DNA from: Oricola thermophila
GTDB lineage: Bacteria; Pseudomonadota; Alphaproteobacteria; Rhizobiales; Rhizobiaceae
Assembly (NCBI RefSeq): GCF_013358405.1
Contig: NZ_CP054836.1
Span: forward strand, 558,001 to 622,000
Reading direction: 5' to 3'
Length of the DNA stretch: 64,000 nt
Positions within the stretch are counted from its first letter, which is position 1. Each line of letters begins with the position of its first letter. Positions 34,183 through 42,965 of the stretch are shown in pieces. A program made the translations under genes and the position numbers. The notes under the pieces were generated by a model, which saw only the letters and a list, made by a program, of their open reading frames with translations, was not told the origin of the DNA and searched no databases.

Positions 34183-36137
34183 CCGGCGGCGAACATCGGC
34201 CCGCCTCGGAAACGCGGGAAACCGTAGCCGTGCACCATCGCAACGTCGATGTCCGACGGCTTCAGCGCGATGCCTTCATCCAGAACGGCGCGGGCCTCTG
34301 CCTGCATTGAGGCCAGGATACGCTCCATGATTTCTTCCGCCGTGAACGGTTTGCGCGTGAAGCCAAGGCGTGCGCTTTCCTCAAGGATGATCTTCTCGAC
34401 CGCCGGGTCCGGCTGGCCCGCCTTCGCCCCATCCGCATAGGCGTACCAGCCGGCCGCGGTCTTGCGGCCGAAACGGCCGAGCTCGCAGAGACGGTCTGCG
34501 ATCCTGGAATAACGTTCATCCGCCGGGCGCGTAGCGGCCCGGCGCTTGCGCATGGCCCAGGCGATGTCGAGACCGGCCATGTCCTGCACGGCATAGATTC
34601 CCATGGCGAAGCCGTAGTCGCGCATGGCCGCATCGACGTCCTGCGGCAGCGCTCCTTCTTCGAGAATGAAATCGCATTCGCGGCGATAGGCGGCCATGAT
34701 GCGGTTGCCTATGAAGCCGTCGCACACACCGGCCAGGACGGGAATTTTCCTCAGCTTCTTCGCCAGCGCAAAGGCTGTGGCCAACGTGGCCGGCGCGGCG
34801 GCGTCGGTGCGCACGATCTCCAGCAGCTTCATGATATGGGCGGGCGAGAAGAAATGCAGCCCGACGACGCGGGAGGGGTCCTTCGTTGCATTCGCCAGTT
34901 CGTTGACGTCCAGATAGGAGGTGTTGGAAGCGAGAATGGCGTCGGCGCGGCACACGCGATCCAGCTCGGTAAAGACCTCGCGCTTGACGCCCATGTCCTC
35001 GAACACGGCCTCGATTACGAGATCGGCGGCGGAAAGCGCATTGTAATTGTCCTGGGCGGAAAAGCGGGACAGCGCGTCCTTCCAGGCGGCGTCGGATAGC
35101 AGGCCGCGCTTGCGGCTGCCGTCCAGGATGCCCGCGACGCGTTCCCGGGCCGTTTCGGCTGCCGCTGCATCGCGCTCGGTCAAAACCACGGTCATGCCGG
35201 CCAGCAGCATGGCAGCGGCTATGCCCGCTCCCATCGTGCCGCCGCCGACAACCCCGGCAACTCCGAGGCCAAGCGGCTCGACATTCTCGATCTCGGCGGG
35301 GCGGCCGGTGTTGCGCTCGGCGAAGAACATGTAGCGCAGCGCCGCGGCCTGTTCGGTGTCGCGCAGGCGCAGAAATCGCGCCCGCTCAGCTGTGAGGGCG
35401 TCGGCGACCGGCAGTGTGACGCTGTCGCGCAAAGCATGGAGCGCCTCGACGGGTGACTGTTGTCCGCGTGCCTTGGCGGCGATCCTTTTCTCCTTCTCCG
35501 TCCAGAACGATGCGTCCGGCCGGTCGCGCGGCGTCCGCGCCGATGTGGGTTCCGGCTTGCCGGATTGAATCAGTTCTTCGGCGTAAGCCCTTGCTTCAGA
35601 AACAAGATCGTTGTTCGAGATGCGGTCGACCAGGCCGATCTCCAATGCCCTGCCGGCACTGACCGGCTTGCCGCCCGTAACCATCTCCATGGCGTTTTCC
35701 ATCGCGACCAGCCGGGGCAGGCGGACGGTGCCGCCGGCACCGGGAACCAGGCCGAGCGTAACTTCGGGCAGGCCGAGCTTCGCCTTTCCGTCGGCAATGC
35801 GGGCATGGCAGGCGAGCGCCAGTTCCAGGCCGCCGCCAAGCGCCGAACCGTGGATTGCGGCTACAACCGGTACACGCGCAGTTTCCACCGCTTGGAGTAC
35901 GTCCGGCAGGTGAGGTTCTTCCGGTGGCTTGCCGAACTCCCTGATGTCGGCGCCGGCAACGAATGTTCGTCCGGCGCAGGCCAGCACCGCTGCCTGCACG
36001 GTATCGTTGGCGTCGATCTCGCGAATGGCATCAAGGATTCCCTGGCGGACCGCCTGCGATGTCGCGTTGACCGGGGGATTGTCGATCAGGACGGTGGCAA
36101 CGCCGCCATCAACCGAGATGGAAACGGGTGAGGTCAT
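34170..36137 (-). CDS. Bifunctional enoyl-CoA hydratase/3-hydroxyacyl-CoA dehydrogenase (FadJ-like)
   Basis: A 655-residue fusion. The N-terminal crotonase domain (about 1-190) has GSALGGGLELALACHARIADG and GLPEVTLGLVPGAGGT. The NAD-binding dehydrogenase domain starts at GVVGGGTMGAGIAAAM (about 295), followed by HFFSPAHIMKLLEIVRT and the C-terminal repeats (GYGFPRFRGGPMF at the end). In this cluster it should perform the PaaF/PaaH-type hydration and oxidation of phenylacetate-derived acyl-CoA. The start overlaps the tetR stop (ATGA). Confidence 0.92.
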   Translation of the reverse strand: MTSPVSISVDGGVATVLIDNPPVNATSQAVRQGILDAIREIDANDTVQAAVLACAGRTFVAGADIREFGKPPEEPHLPDVLQAVETARVPVVAAIHGSALGGGLELALACHARIADGKAKLGLPEVTLGLVPGAGGTVRLPRLVAMENAMEMVTGGKPVSAGRALEIGLVDRISNNDLVSEARAYAEELIQSGKPEPTSARTPRDRPDASFWTEKEKRIAAKARGQQSPVEALHALRDSVTLPVADALTAERARFLRLRDTEQAAALRYMFFAERNTGRPAEIENVEPLGLGVAGVVGGGTMGAGIAAAMLLAGMTVVLTERDAAAAETARERVAGILDGSRKRGLLSDAAWKDALSRFSAQDNYNALSAADLVIEAVFEDMGVKREVFTELDRVCRADAILASNTSYLDVNELANATKDPSRVVGLHFFSPAHIMKLLEIVRTDAAAPATLATAFALAKKLRKIPVLAGVCDGFIGNRIMAAYRRECDFILEEGALPQDVDAAMRDYGFAMGIYAVQDMAGLDIAWAMRKRRAATRPADERYSRIADRLCELGRFGRKTAAGWYAYADGAKAGQPDPAVEKIILEESARLGFTRKPFTAEEIMERILASMQAEARAVLDEGIALKPSDIDVAMVHGYGFPRFRGGPMFAAGYRD

Positions 36138-36763
36138 CGGGCAAGCTCCAGCGTGTCGGCCTCGCCCGCGGCGATGCGGTGAAGGCCGCCCAGGATGAAA
36201 TCGGCCACCAGCCGGGCATAGTCTTCCCTTCCCAGTCCCGTGCCTTCGCGGTGCCACATGTAGAACCAGTTGAGCATGCCGAATGCGGACATGGCGGCGG
36301 GCTTCAGCAGTTCCGGCCGCGCGGCGAACAGGTCGGGCGCAGTGGCGCGGATCGTGTCCGCCATGATCGCGACGAGGCGGCGTTGCAGGTCCTTCAGTGT
36401 TTGCTGCTGTTCTTTCGGCAAGGCGGACAGTGCATTGAGCTGCACCTTGTGCTCGGCATCGGCATCGCGATAGGCGGCGAGGATCGTTCCTGTCAGCGCG
36501 TAGAGACCGCTCTGCGGATCATTGGACGGCGGAACTGCCTCCACCGCTTCAACGAGGTTCGACAGGTGGACATGCACGATGTCGAAAAGAATGGCATCCT
36601 TGCTCTCGTAGTAGTGGTAGATCAGCGCCTTGGAGACGCCGCACTCCTTCGCCAGCCGGCTCATGGATGCGCGGTCGTATCCGTTCTCGGCAAAGAAGGC
36701 GGCTGCCGTCTTGAGGAGCGCCGCGCGCTTCTCGTCGTGATCCTTGGCGATCGTCCGTGCCAA
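36134..36763 (-). CDS. TetR-family regulator of the phenylacetate operon
   Basis: A 209-residue TetR repressor with an N-terminal helix-turn-helix (MSRLAKECGVSKALIYHYYESKDAIL) and a helical ligand domain. Its place between paaK and the fadJ-like gene suggests a PaaR-type regulator responding to a CoA thioester, probably phenylacetyl-CoA. A GACCGGCCGGTC palindrome between the divergent paaG and paaZ genes is a candidate operator. Stop and start overlap with its downstream neighbour. Confidence 0.85.
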   Translation of the reverse strand: MARTIAKDHDEKRAALLKTAAAFFAENGYDRASMSRLAKECGVSKALIYHYYESKDAILFDIVHVHLSNLVEAVEAVPPSNDPQSGLYALTGTILAAYRDADAEHKVQLNALSALPKEQQQTLKDLQRRLVAIMADTIRATAPDLFAARPELLKPAAMSAFGMLNWFYMWHREGTGLGREDYARLVADFILGGLHRIAAGEADTLELAR

Positions 36764-36770
36764 CGTGCAA

Positions 36771-38081
36771 CTACTCCTTCGGCCGGTTGTCCAGGATTCG
36801 CTGCGCCTTGCCCTGGCTGCGCGCGACGCCCTCCGGCGTGGTGACGTCGATGCGGGCGGTGATGCCTATAACCTGCTTGATGCGTTCGGCAAGATCGGCA
36901 GCGGCCGTTGCGCGTGCGATCTCGTCGGCATGGTCGGCAAGGGCTTCCACATGGACCGTCATCTCGTCCATGCGGCCTTCCCGGGTCAGCTCGATCTGGA
37001 AATGCGGGGCAAGGCCCGGAACCTTCAGGAGCTGTTCCTCGATCTGGGTCGGAAAAACGTTGACGCCGCGAATGATCATCATGTCGTCGGAACGGCCGGT
37101 GATCTTTTCCATGCGACGCATGGTGCGGGCCGTGCCCGGCAGCAGGCGCGTCAGGTCGCGCGTGCGGTAGCGGATGATCGGAAAGGCTTCCTTGGTCAGC
37201 GAGGTGAATACCAGTTCGCCCTGCTCGCCGTCCGGCAGCACCTCGCCGGTCACCGGGTCGATCACCTCGGGATAGAAGTGGTCCTCCCATATATGCAGGC
37301 CATCCTTGGTCTCGACGCATTCGTTGGCGACGCCGGGGCCGATCACCTCCGAAAGACCGTAGATGTCGACGGCGTGCATGTCGAAGGCCTGCTCGATCTC
37401 CTCGCGCATGGCATTGGTCCAGGGTTCGGCGCCGAAAATGCCGACCTGAAGCGGGCTTTCGCGGGGATCCAGCCCCTGGGCACGATACTCGTCGAGAATC
37501 GACAACATGTAGGAAGGCGTGACCATGATGGTCGATGCCTTGAAATCCTCGATGAGCGTGACCTGGCGGGCGGTCATGCCGCCGGAAACCGGGACCACGG
37601 TGCAGCCGAGTTTCTCTGCGCCGTAGTGGGCGCCGAGGCCGCCGGTAAACAGGCCGTAGCCATAGGCGACGTGAACGACATCGCCGGGCCGCGTGCCGGA
37701 GGCGCGCATCGAGCGGGCGACGACCGTGGCCCAGTTGTCAATGTCGTTGCGTGTATAGCCGACGACGGTCGGCTTGCCGGTCGTGCCGGACGACCCGTGG
37801 ATGCGCACGACCTGCTCGCGCGGGACGGCGAACATGCCGAAGGGGTAGTTGTCGCGCAGGTCCTGCTTCACGGTAAAGGGAAACCTGGCCAGATCCGACA
37901 GGTCCTTCAGATCGTCGGGATGGACGCCGGCCTTGTCGAAGGCTTCGGTGTAGAACGGCACGTTCTCATAGGCATGACGCAGCGACCATTTCATGCGTTC
38001 CAGCTGCAGGGCGGCAATCTCGTCGCGCGATGCGATTTCGATCGGGTCGAGCTCGTGGCGTGCCGGTGCGATATCCTTCAT
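36771..38081 (-). CDS. paaK: Phenylacetate-CoA ligase
   Basis: A 436-residue ATP-dependent ligase forming phenylacetyl-CoA, the first step of the pathway. The adenylate motif is IHGSSGTTGKPTVVGYT, with YGYGLFTGG, YGLSEVIGPGVANEC, and the C-terminal-domain motifs RSDDMMIIRGVNVFPTQIE and SQGKAQRI. Full length. It lies eight bases before the tetR gene in the same operon. Confidence 0.96.
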   Translation of the reverse strand: MKDIAPARHELDPIEIASRDEIAALQLERMKWSLRHAYENVPFYTEAFDKAGVHPDDLKDLSDLARFPFTVKQDLRDNYPFGMFAVPREQVVRIHGSSGTTGKPTVVGYTRNDIDNWATVVARSMRASGTRPGDVVHVAYGYGLFTGGLGAHYGAEKLGCTVVPVSGGMTARQVTLIEDFKASTIMVTPSYMLSILDEYRAQGLDPRESPLQVGIFGAEPWTNAMREEIEQAFDMHAVDIYGLSEVIGPGVANECVETKDGLHIWEDHFYPEVIDPVTGEVLPDGEQGELVFTSLTKEAFPIIRYRTRDLTRLLPGTARTMRRMEKITGRSDDMMIIRGVNVFPTQIEEQLLKVPGLAPHFQIELTREGRMDEMTVHVEALADHADEIARATAAADLAERIKQVIGITARIDVTTPEGVARSQGKAQRILDNRPKE

Positions 38082-38125
38082 TTCTACCTCCTCCCGTGGC
38101 GGCGATGCCGCCCGAACTATTGAAC

Positions 38126-38560
38126 TTATTCCTCGCTGAACAGCGTGCCGCTGACCGTTCGTGCCAGTCCGCGAAAAAGGGCAATCACGGTGCCGTCCTG
38201 GTTGGTCACGGTCACGTCCCAGGTTCCGGAACGACCCGAGCGGACGACTTCCCGCGCTTCCGCAACGAGCCTGTCGCCGGTTCTCGCCGGCGCGGCAAAG
38301 GTGATCGAGTTCGACTGGGCGACCGTGACCTTGTTGTAGCTGTTGCAGGCGAAGGCGAAGGCCGAGTCGGCCAGCGCAAAGATGACGCCGCCATGACAGA
38401 TGTCATGGCCGTTCGTCTGGCAGTCGCGCACGGTCAGTGACATGGTTGCCGTGCCGGGGCCGACCGCATCGAGCGACATGCCGAACCACTTCGATGCATC
38501 GTCGCTTGCCCACATGGCCTCTGCGCTCTTCTCGGCGCGTTCCTGGTCGGTGATCGCCAT
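38126..38560 (-). CDS. paaI: Phenylacetate-pathway hotdog thioesterase
   Basis: A 144-residue hotdog-fold acyl-CoA thioesterase. The signature HDICHGGVIFALADSAFAFACN carries the HGG motif and catalytic aspartate. PaaI hydrolyses stalled CoA thioesters of the pathway and rescues CoA. It lies five bases after paaG and upstream of paaK in the operon. Confidence 0.93.
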   Translation of the reverse strand: MAITDQERAEKSAEAMWASDDASKWFGMSLDAVGPGTATMSLTVRDCQTNGHDICHGGVIFALADSAFAFACNSYNKVTVAQSNSITFAAPARTGDRLVAEAREVVRSGRSGTWDVTVTNQDGTVIALFRGLARTVSGTLFSEE

Positions 38561-38565
38561 GACGC

Positions 38566-39357
38566 TCAGCCCTTTCCGGTGAATTTCGGGGCGCGCTTGT
38601 CGAAGAAGGCGATGACGCCTTCCGCATAGTCCGGCGTGCGGCCGGCGCGGCCCTGGTACTCGGCCTCCATCTCCAGGTGGTCATCGAGCGCATTGGCGGA
38701 TGCCGCGTGGATCAGTTCCTTGGTGAGGGCGTAGCCGACGGTCGGCCCCGCGGCGAAGCTCGCGGCCATTGCGCGGGCTTCCGCCATCAGCTCGCCATCG
38801 GGCAGCGCCTTCCATATCAGCCCCCAGTCGGCGGCCCTGGAGGCCGGCAGGGGCTCCCCGGTCAGCGCGAGCGCCTTGGCGCGCGCTTCCCCGAGAAGCC
38901 GCGTCAGCATCCAGGAGCCGCCGGCATCCGGGATCAGGCCGATCTTCGCAAAAGCCTGGATGAAGGCGGCGGACTCGGCGGCCAGTACGATATCGCAGGC
39001 GAGTGCAATGTTCGCGCCGGCGCCGGCGGCGACGCCGTTGACGGCGCAGACGACGGGCTTCGGCGCATTGCGGATCATGCGTATCAGCGGATTGTAGAAG
39101 CGGTTGAGCGTCTCGGAGAGGTCGGGAGCGCCCGTCATCTTGCGCGGATCGCGATCTCCGAGATCCTGGCCGGCACAAAAGCCCTTGCCGTTGCCCGTCA
39201 GCAGGATCGCGCGGCAGGTCTCGTCGGCTGCCGCGTCCCCGATGGCAGCGCGCAGGGCAAGGTGCATTTCCTCGTTGAGAGCATTGCGCCGGTCGGGCCG
39301 GTTGAGGGTGATCTCCACCCAGCCTTCGTTGCGCTCGATCAGGATTGTGTCGCTCAC
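38566..39357 (-). CDS. paaG: Enoyl-CoA hydratase/isomerase PaaG
   Basis: A 263-residue crotonase-family enzyme, the ring-1,2-epoxyphenylacetyl-CoA isomerase of the aerobic phenylacetate route. Oxyanion-hole segments are GKGFCAGQDLGDRDP and GVAAGAGANIALACDIVLA; a catalytic acid is in FIQAFAKIGLIPDAGGS. I place the start at GTG (VSDTILIERN), with GGAGG seven bases upstream. It heads the minus-strand paa operon and is divergent from paaZ. Confidence 0.93.
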   Translation of the reverse strand: MSDTILIERNEGWVEITLNRPDRRNALNEEMHLALRAAIGDAAADETCRAILLTGNGKGFCAGQDLGDRDPRKMTGAPDLSETLNRFYNPLIRMIRNAPKPVVCAVNGVAAGAGANIALACDIVLAAESAAFIQAFAKIGLIPDAGGSWMLTRLLGEARAKALALTGEPLPASRAADWGLIWKALPDGELMAEARAMAASFAAGPTVGYALTKELIHAASANALDDHLEMEAEYQGRAGRTPDYAEGVIAFFDKRAPKFTGKG

Positions 39358-39428
39358 GCCTTCGCCTCCCACGAATTCGACGCCACGCCGCGCGGCGACC
39401 CGGCGGCGAGAAAAGCGTTGCATAAACC

Positions 39429-39440
39429 GACCGGCCGGTC
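39429..39440. promoter_or_regulatory. GACCGGCCGGTC palindrome between paaG and paaZ
   Basis: A perfect 12-bp palindrome lies in the paaG-paaZ divergent promoter region, with A/T-rich flanks. It is a plausible operator for the TetR-type regulator encoded in the minus-strand operon and would control both directions. Confidence 0.55.
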
Positions 39441-39478
39441 AATATTGTTTGGAACAGTTCCACCGGGAGGAGAACACC

Positions 39479-41518
39479 ATGACCGCCATGAAGCTGGAGA
39501 GCTATGCCGCCGGACAATGGATCGGGCCGGGGCCGGATGCACGGGCGATCGCGTCGGCCGTCACGGGCGAGGAGGTCGCGATCGCGGGATCAGCGCTCGA
39601 TTTCCAGGCGATGCTCGACCATGCCCGATTTACCGGAGGTCCAAACCTGCGGGCGATGACGTTTCATGATCGCGCCCGCATGCTCAAGGCGCTGGCGATC
39701 CACCTCGGAGAGCGCAAGGACAGGCTCTACGAACTGTCGCTGCATGCCGGTTGCACCAAGGCCGACAGCTGGATCGACATAGATGGCGGTATCGGCACGC
39801 TATTCGTCTTCGCGTCGAAGGGCAGGCGCGAACTGCCGGATGCGCATGTCTACGTTGACGGCGGGATCGAACAGCTGTCGCGCAACGGCACCTTTCTCGG
39901 TCAGCATATCCTGACGCCGCTGCAGGGGGCGGCGGTCCATATCAATGCCTTCAACTTCCCGGTCTGGGGCATGCTGGAGAAACTGGCGCCGACGCTGCTT
40001 GCCGGCGTGCCGGCGATCGTCAAGCCGGCGACCGCGACCAGCTATGTGGCGGAAGCCTGTTTCCGCATGATGGTGGAAAGCGGCATCCTGCCCGAAGGCG
40101 CCGTGCAGTTCATTGCCGGCGGCACCGGTGACCTGCTCGACCGGCTGACGCCGCAGGATGTGGTTTCGTTCACCGGATCCGCCGCTACGGCGCTGATGTT
40201 GCGATCCAGTCCGCACATATTGCAGAACTCGATCCGGTTCATCGCCGAACAGGACAGCCTGAACGCCTCCATATTGGGGCCGGACGCCGGGCCGGGTACG
40301 CCGGAATTCGATCTGTTCGTCAAGGAAGTGGTCAGGGAGATGACGGTGAAGGCCGGGCAGAAATGCACGGCAATCCGGCGCATAATCGTACCCCGGGCAG
40401 TCGAGGGTGATGTCATAGAGGCGCTGAAGGCGAAGCTCTCGCGGACGGTTGTCGGCGATCCTTCCGCCGAGGGGGTGCGCATGGGGCCGCTGGCCTCGCT
40501 CGCGCAGCGGCGGGACGTGCTCGAGAAGGTGGCCGTTATCGGCCAGGAGGCGGAATGCGTCCATGGCGATCCCGACGCGTTTTCCGTCGAAGGGGCGGAC
40601 GCGAAAAAGGGTGCATTTGTCCCGCCAATGCTGTTCCGCTGCCCCGACCCGGTTGGCGCCGCCAGCATTCACAGCACCGAGGCATTCGGGCCGGTTTCGA
40701 CGGTCATGGCCTATGACGCTCTCGACGAGGCAGTCGCCCTTGCCAATCGCGGCGGTGGAAGCCTCGTCATGTCACTGATAACGCACGATCCGGACGTGGC
40801 GCGCGACGTGGCACGCGGGGCAGGGGCTTGGCATGGTCGCATCTACATCAACGACCGCGATTCCATGGGCGAATCGACCGGTCACGGTTCGCCGCTGCCG
40901 CACCTGACCCATGGCGGACCGGGCAGGGCAGGCGGCGGCGAGGAAATGGGCGGTGTCCGCGGCGTGTTCCACTACATGCAGCGTACCTCGGTGCAGGGAA
41001 GCCCTAACATGCTTGGCGCGGTGGCGGGCACATTCGTTCCCGGATCGAAGACCTTCGAGACCGACCGCCATCCGTTCACCAAGCCGTTCGAGGAACTGCA
41101 GCTCGGCGAGACGCTGCACACGAAACCGCGGACCGTCACGCTGGAGGACATCGAGCACTTCGCCCATTTCACCGGCGACACTTTCTACGCCCACATGGAC
41201 GAGGACGCGGCAGCCGCGAACCCGTTCTTCCCGGGTCGCGTTGCGCATGGCTATCTGCTTCTGTCGTTTGCCGCGGGGCTTTTCGTCGAGCCGTCGCCCG
41301 GCCCGGTGCTGGCCAATGTCGGCCTCGACGGGTTGAAGTTCATGAAACCGGTGTCGCCGGGAGACTCGATTGCCGTGGCACTGACCGTCAAGCGAAAAAC
41401 GAGACGAACCGACACCTATGGCGAGGTTCGCTGGCATGTCGTTCTGACCAATCAGGACGGGGAGACGGTCGCCGAATACGAGCTGCATACAATGAACGCC
41501 TACGCCGGGGCGAGCTGA
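39479..41518 (+). CDS. paaZ: Oxepin-CoA hydrolase/semialdehyde dehydrogenase PaaZ
   Basis: A 679-residue fusion of an aldehyde dehydrogenase (about 1-520) and a C-terminal MaoC-type R-hydratase. The ALDH part has RFIAEQDSLNASILGPDAG with the catalytic Glu and VKAGQKCTAIRRI with the catalytic Cys. The hydratase part has HFTGDTFYAHMDEDAAAANPFFPGRVAHGY with its Asp/His pair. Both reactions open the oxepin ring and oxidise the resulting semialdehyde. The ATG is preceded by GGGAGGAG. The gene is divergent from paaG. Confidence 0.96.
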   Translation: MTAMKLESYAAGQWIGPGPDARAIASAVTGEEVAIAGSALDFQAMLDHARFTGGPNLRAMTFHDRARMLKALAIHLGERKDRLYELSLHAGCTKADSWIDIDGGIGTLFVFASKGRRELPDAHVYVDGGIEQLSRNGTFLGQHILTPLQGAAVHINAFNFPVWGMLEKLAPTLLAGVPAIVKPATATSYVAEACFRMMVESGILPEGAVQFIAGGTGDLLDRLTPQDVVSFTGSAATALMLRSSPHILQNSIRFIAEQDSLNASILGPDAGPGTPEFDLFVKEVVREMTVKAGQKCTAIRRIIVPRAVEGDVIEALKAKLSRTVVGDPSAEGVRMGPLASLAQRRDVLEKVAVIGQEAECVHGDPDAFSVEGADAKKGAFVPPMLFRCPDPVGAASIHSTEAFGPVSTVMAYDALDEAVALANRGGGSLVMSLITHDPDVARDVARGAGAWHGRIYINDRDSMGESTGHGSPLPHLTHGGPGRAGGGEEMGGVRGVFHYMQRTSVQGSPNMLGAVAGTFVPGSKTFETDRHPFTKPFEELQLGETLHTKPRTVTLEDIEHFAHFTGDTFYAHMDEDAAAANPFFPGRVAHGYLLLSFAAGLFVEPSPGPVLANVGLDGLKFMKPVSPGDSIAVALTVKRKTRRTDTYGEVRWHVVLTNQDGETVAEYELHTMNAYAGAS

Positions 41519-41552
41519 CCGGTGCGCTCCACGATTTGCGGTAGCGTGGATT

Positions 41553-41569
41553 GAGGGAATATATCCCTC
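41553..41569. promoter_or_regulatory. GAGGGA-ATATA-TCCCTC palindrome before paaX
   Basis: Six-base perfect arms with an AT-rich centre end 25 bases before the paaX ATG. It may be an autoregulatory operator. It could also form a weak hairpin behind paaZ; no U tract follows. Confidence 0.4.
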
Positions 41570-41594
41570 CGGAACAGGCCGATTCGGGGGGGCA

Positions 41595-42470
41595 ATGGAC
41601 GTCGACATTGAAAAGTGGGATTCGATCATCGCCGGGCTGCAGGGAAAGCAGCGCCTGCGGGTGTGGTCGGTGATCATCACCGTGTTCGGCGATGCCATTG
41701 TGCCGCGCGGCGGATCGATCCCGCTGAAGTCGTTGCAGGAAATCCTGGGCCGGCTCGGCATCGAGGCGGGAGCAGTGAGAACCGCGCTGTCGCGGCTGGC
41801 GTCCGAAGGATGGGTGATACGCGAGCGCCGCGGCCGGCTCAGCCACTACAGCCTCGACAAGCGGGGGCGGAGCGCCTTCGACGAGGCTACGCAACTGATC
41901 TATGCGCCGGGACCGCCGGAATGGGACGGGCGCTGGAGCGTCGCGGTTCCGACGGCGGGCAACGGCGATGCGGGTGCCGAACTCGAAGCGATAGGCTTCG
42001 TTTCGCGCGGCGGCACATGGATCAGGCCGGAGGTCAAGGGCGCCAAGCCGTTGCCCGAGCGCCTGGAGCACTACCTCGTTATCCATGATCAACCCGGCAT
42101 CGCGCCCGTCGATGCGCATAGCTTCTGGTCGCTTGACGCGGTAAGGGCCGCCATCGAGAGCTTTCGCCGGTCGCTCGAACCGCTGGCAGCGGCACTCGAT
42201 GGTGATTGCGAGCCGGCGCCGCTGGATGCGATCGCGCTGCGAACACTTCTGATCCACGAATGGCGGCGCATTATCTTGCGCTCGCCGGCCCTGCCTGCGG
42301 AGCTGTTGCCCTCATCCTGGCCCTGCGGCGACGCTAGGGCGACGCTCAAGGCAATCTACGGCAAGCTCATAGGGCCTAGCGAAGCATGGCTGACCGAGCA
42401 GGGCTTGCCTCCGCTCGACGACCCGGACGCCTTTGCCGCCCGGTTCGGAGGCAATCAGTCTTCCAGGTAG
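41595..42470 (+). CDS. paaX: PaaX-family phenylacetic acid degradation regulator
   Basis: A 291-residue PaaX-type repressor with an N-terminal winged helix (IEAGAVRTALSRLASEGWVIRERRGRLSHYSL) and the PaaX-like C-terminal domains (WDGRWSVAVP; RTLLIHEWRRIILRSPALPAELLP). The known effector is phenylacetyl-CoA. The cluster therefore has two regulators, this one and the TetR-type protein. Its last 16 bases overlap the convergent thioesterase gene. Confidence 0.9.
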   Translation: MDVDIEKWDSIIAGLQGKQRLRVWSVIITVFGDAIVPRGGSIPLKSLQEILGRLGIEAGAVRTALSRLASEGWVIRERRGRLSHYSLDKRGRSAFDEATQLIYAPGPPEWDGRWSVAVPTAGNGDAGAELEAIGFVSRGGTWIRPEVKGAKPLPERLEHYLVIHDQPGIAPVDAHSFWSLDAVRAAIESFRRSLEPLAAALDGDCEPAPLDAIALRTLLIHEWRRIILRSPALPAELLPSSWPCGDARATLKAIYGKLIGPSEAWLTEQGLPPLDDPDAFAARFGGNQSSR

Positions 42471-42871
42471 GCGAAGGTCAGCATCGCTGTCACCGCGATC
42501 TTTTCGCTCCCCGCGGGGACGATCTCGACGCTCGCATAGGCCATCCGCCTGCCGTTCGACAGCACTTTCACCCGTACCTCTGCATCGCCCGGCGGCAGGG
42601 GACGCATGAATTTCACCGACAGATCCACGGTCGTGCAGAAGCGGAACCGCCCGTTGACGGCTGCCAATGTTACCACCGCGCAGGTATCGGCAGCGGCAGC
42701 GCTTGCCTGGCCGCAGATCACGCCGCCGACATGCACGAGCCCCTTGTTCTCCGGCAGGACGAAACGGCCGCTATCCGGCCCGAATTGCAGCGGCTTCAAC
42801 CCCAGCGCGACCACCCATGGCGCGAATGCCGATGCGAGTGTCTCCTCCGCTTCCTTCACTCCGAACGACAT
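42455..42871 (-). CDS. Second PaaI-like hotdog thioesterase
   Basis: A 138-residue hotdog-fold thioesterase-like protein. The core LVHVGGVICGQASAAAADT resembles the PaaI family but has VGG where HGG is usual. The strand TTVDLSVKFMRPLPPGDAEVRVKV follows. It lies between paaX (convergent, 16-base overlap) and paaA (divergent), so it may share regulation with the paa genes. It could serve a different thioester than the first PaaI. Confidence 0.82.
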   Translation of the reverse strand: MSFGVKEAEETLASAFAPWVVALGLKPLQFGPDSGRFVLPENKGLVHVGGVICGQASAAAADTCAVVTLAAVNGRFRFCTTVDLSVKFMRPLPPGDAEVRVKVLSNGRRMAYASVEIVPAGSEKIAVTAMLTFAYLED

Positions 42872-42965
42872 GCCGTCCCCCTCCTTGTTGTGTTACGGAA
42901 TATTGCCATGTTATGAGAATTCTGTTACATATTAATCGGCCAATCACAATGCACCGGAGCGAGCG

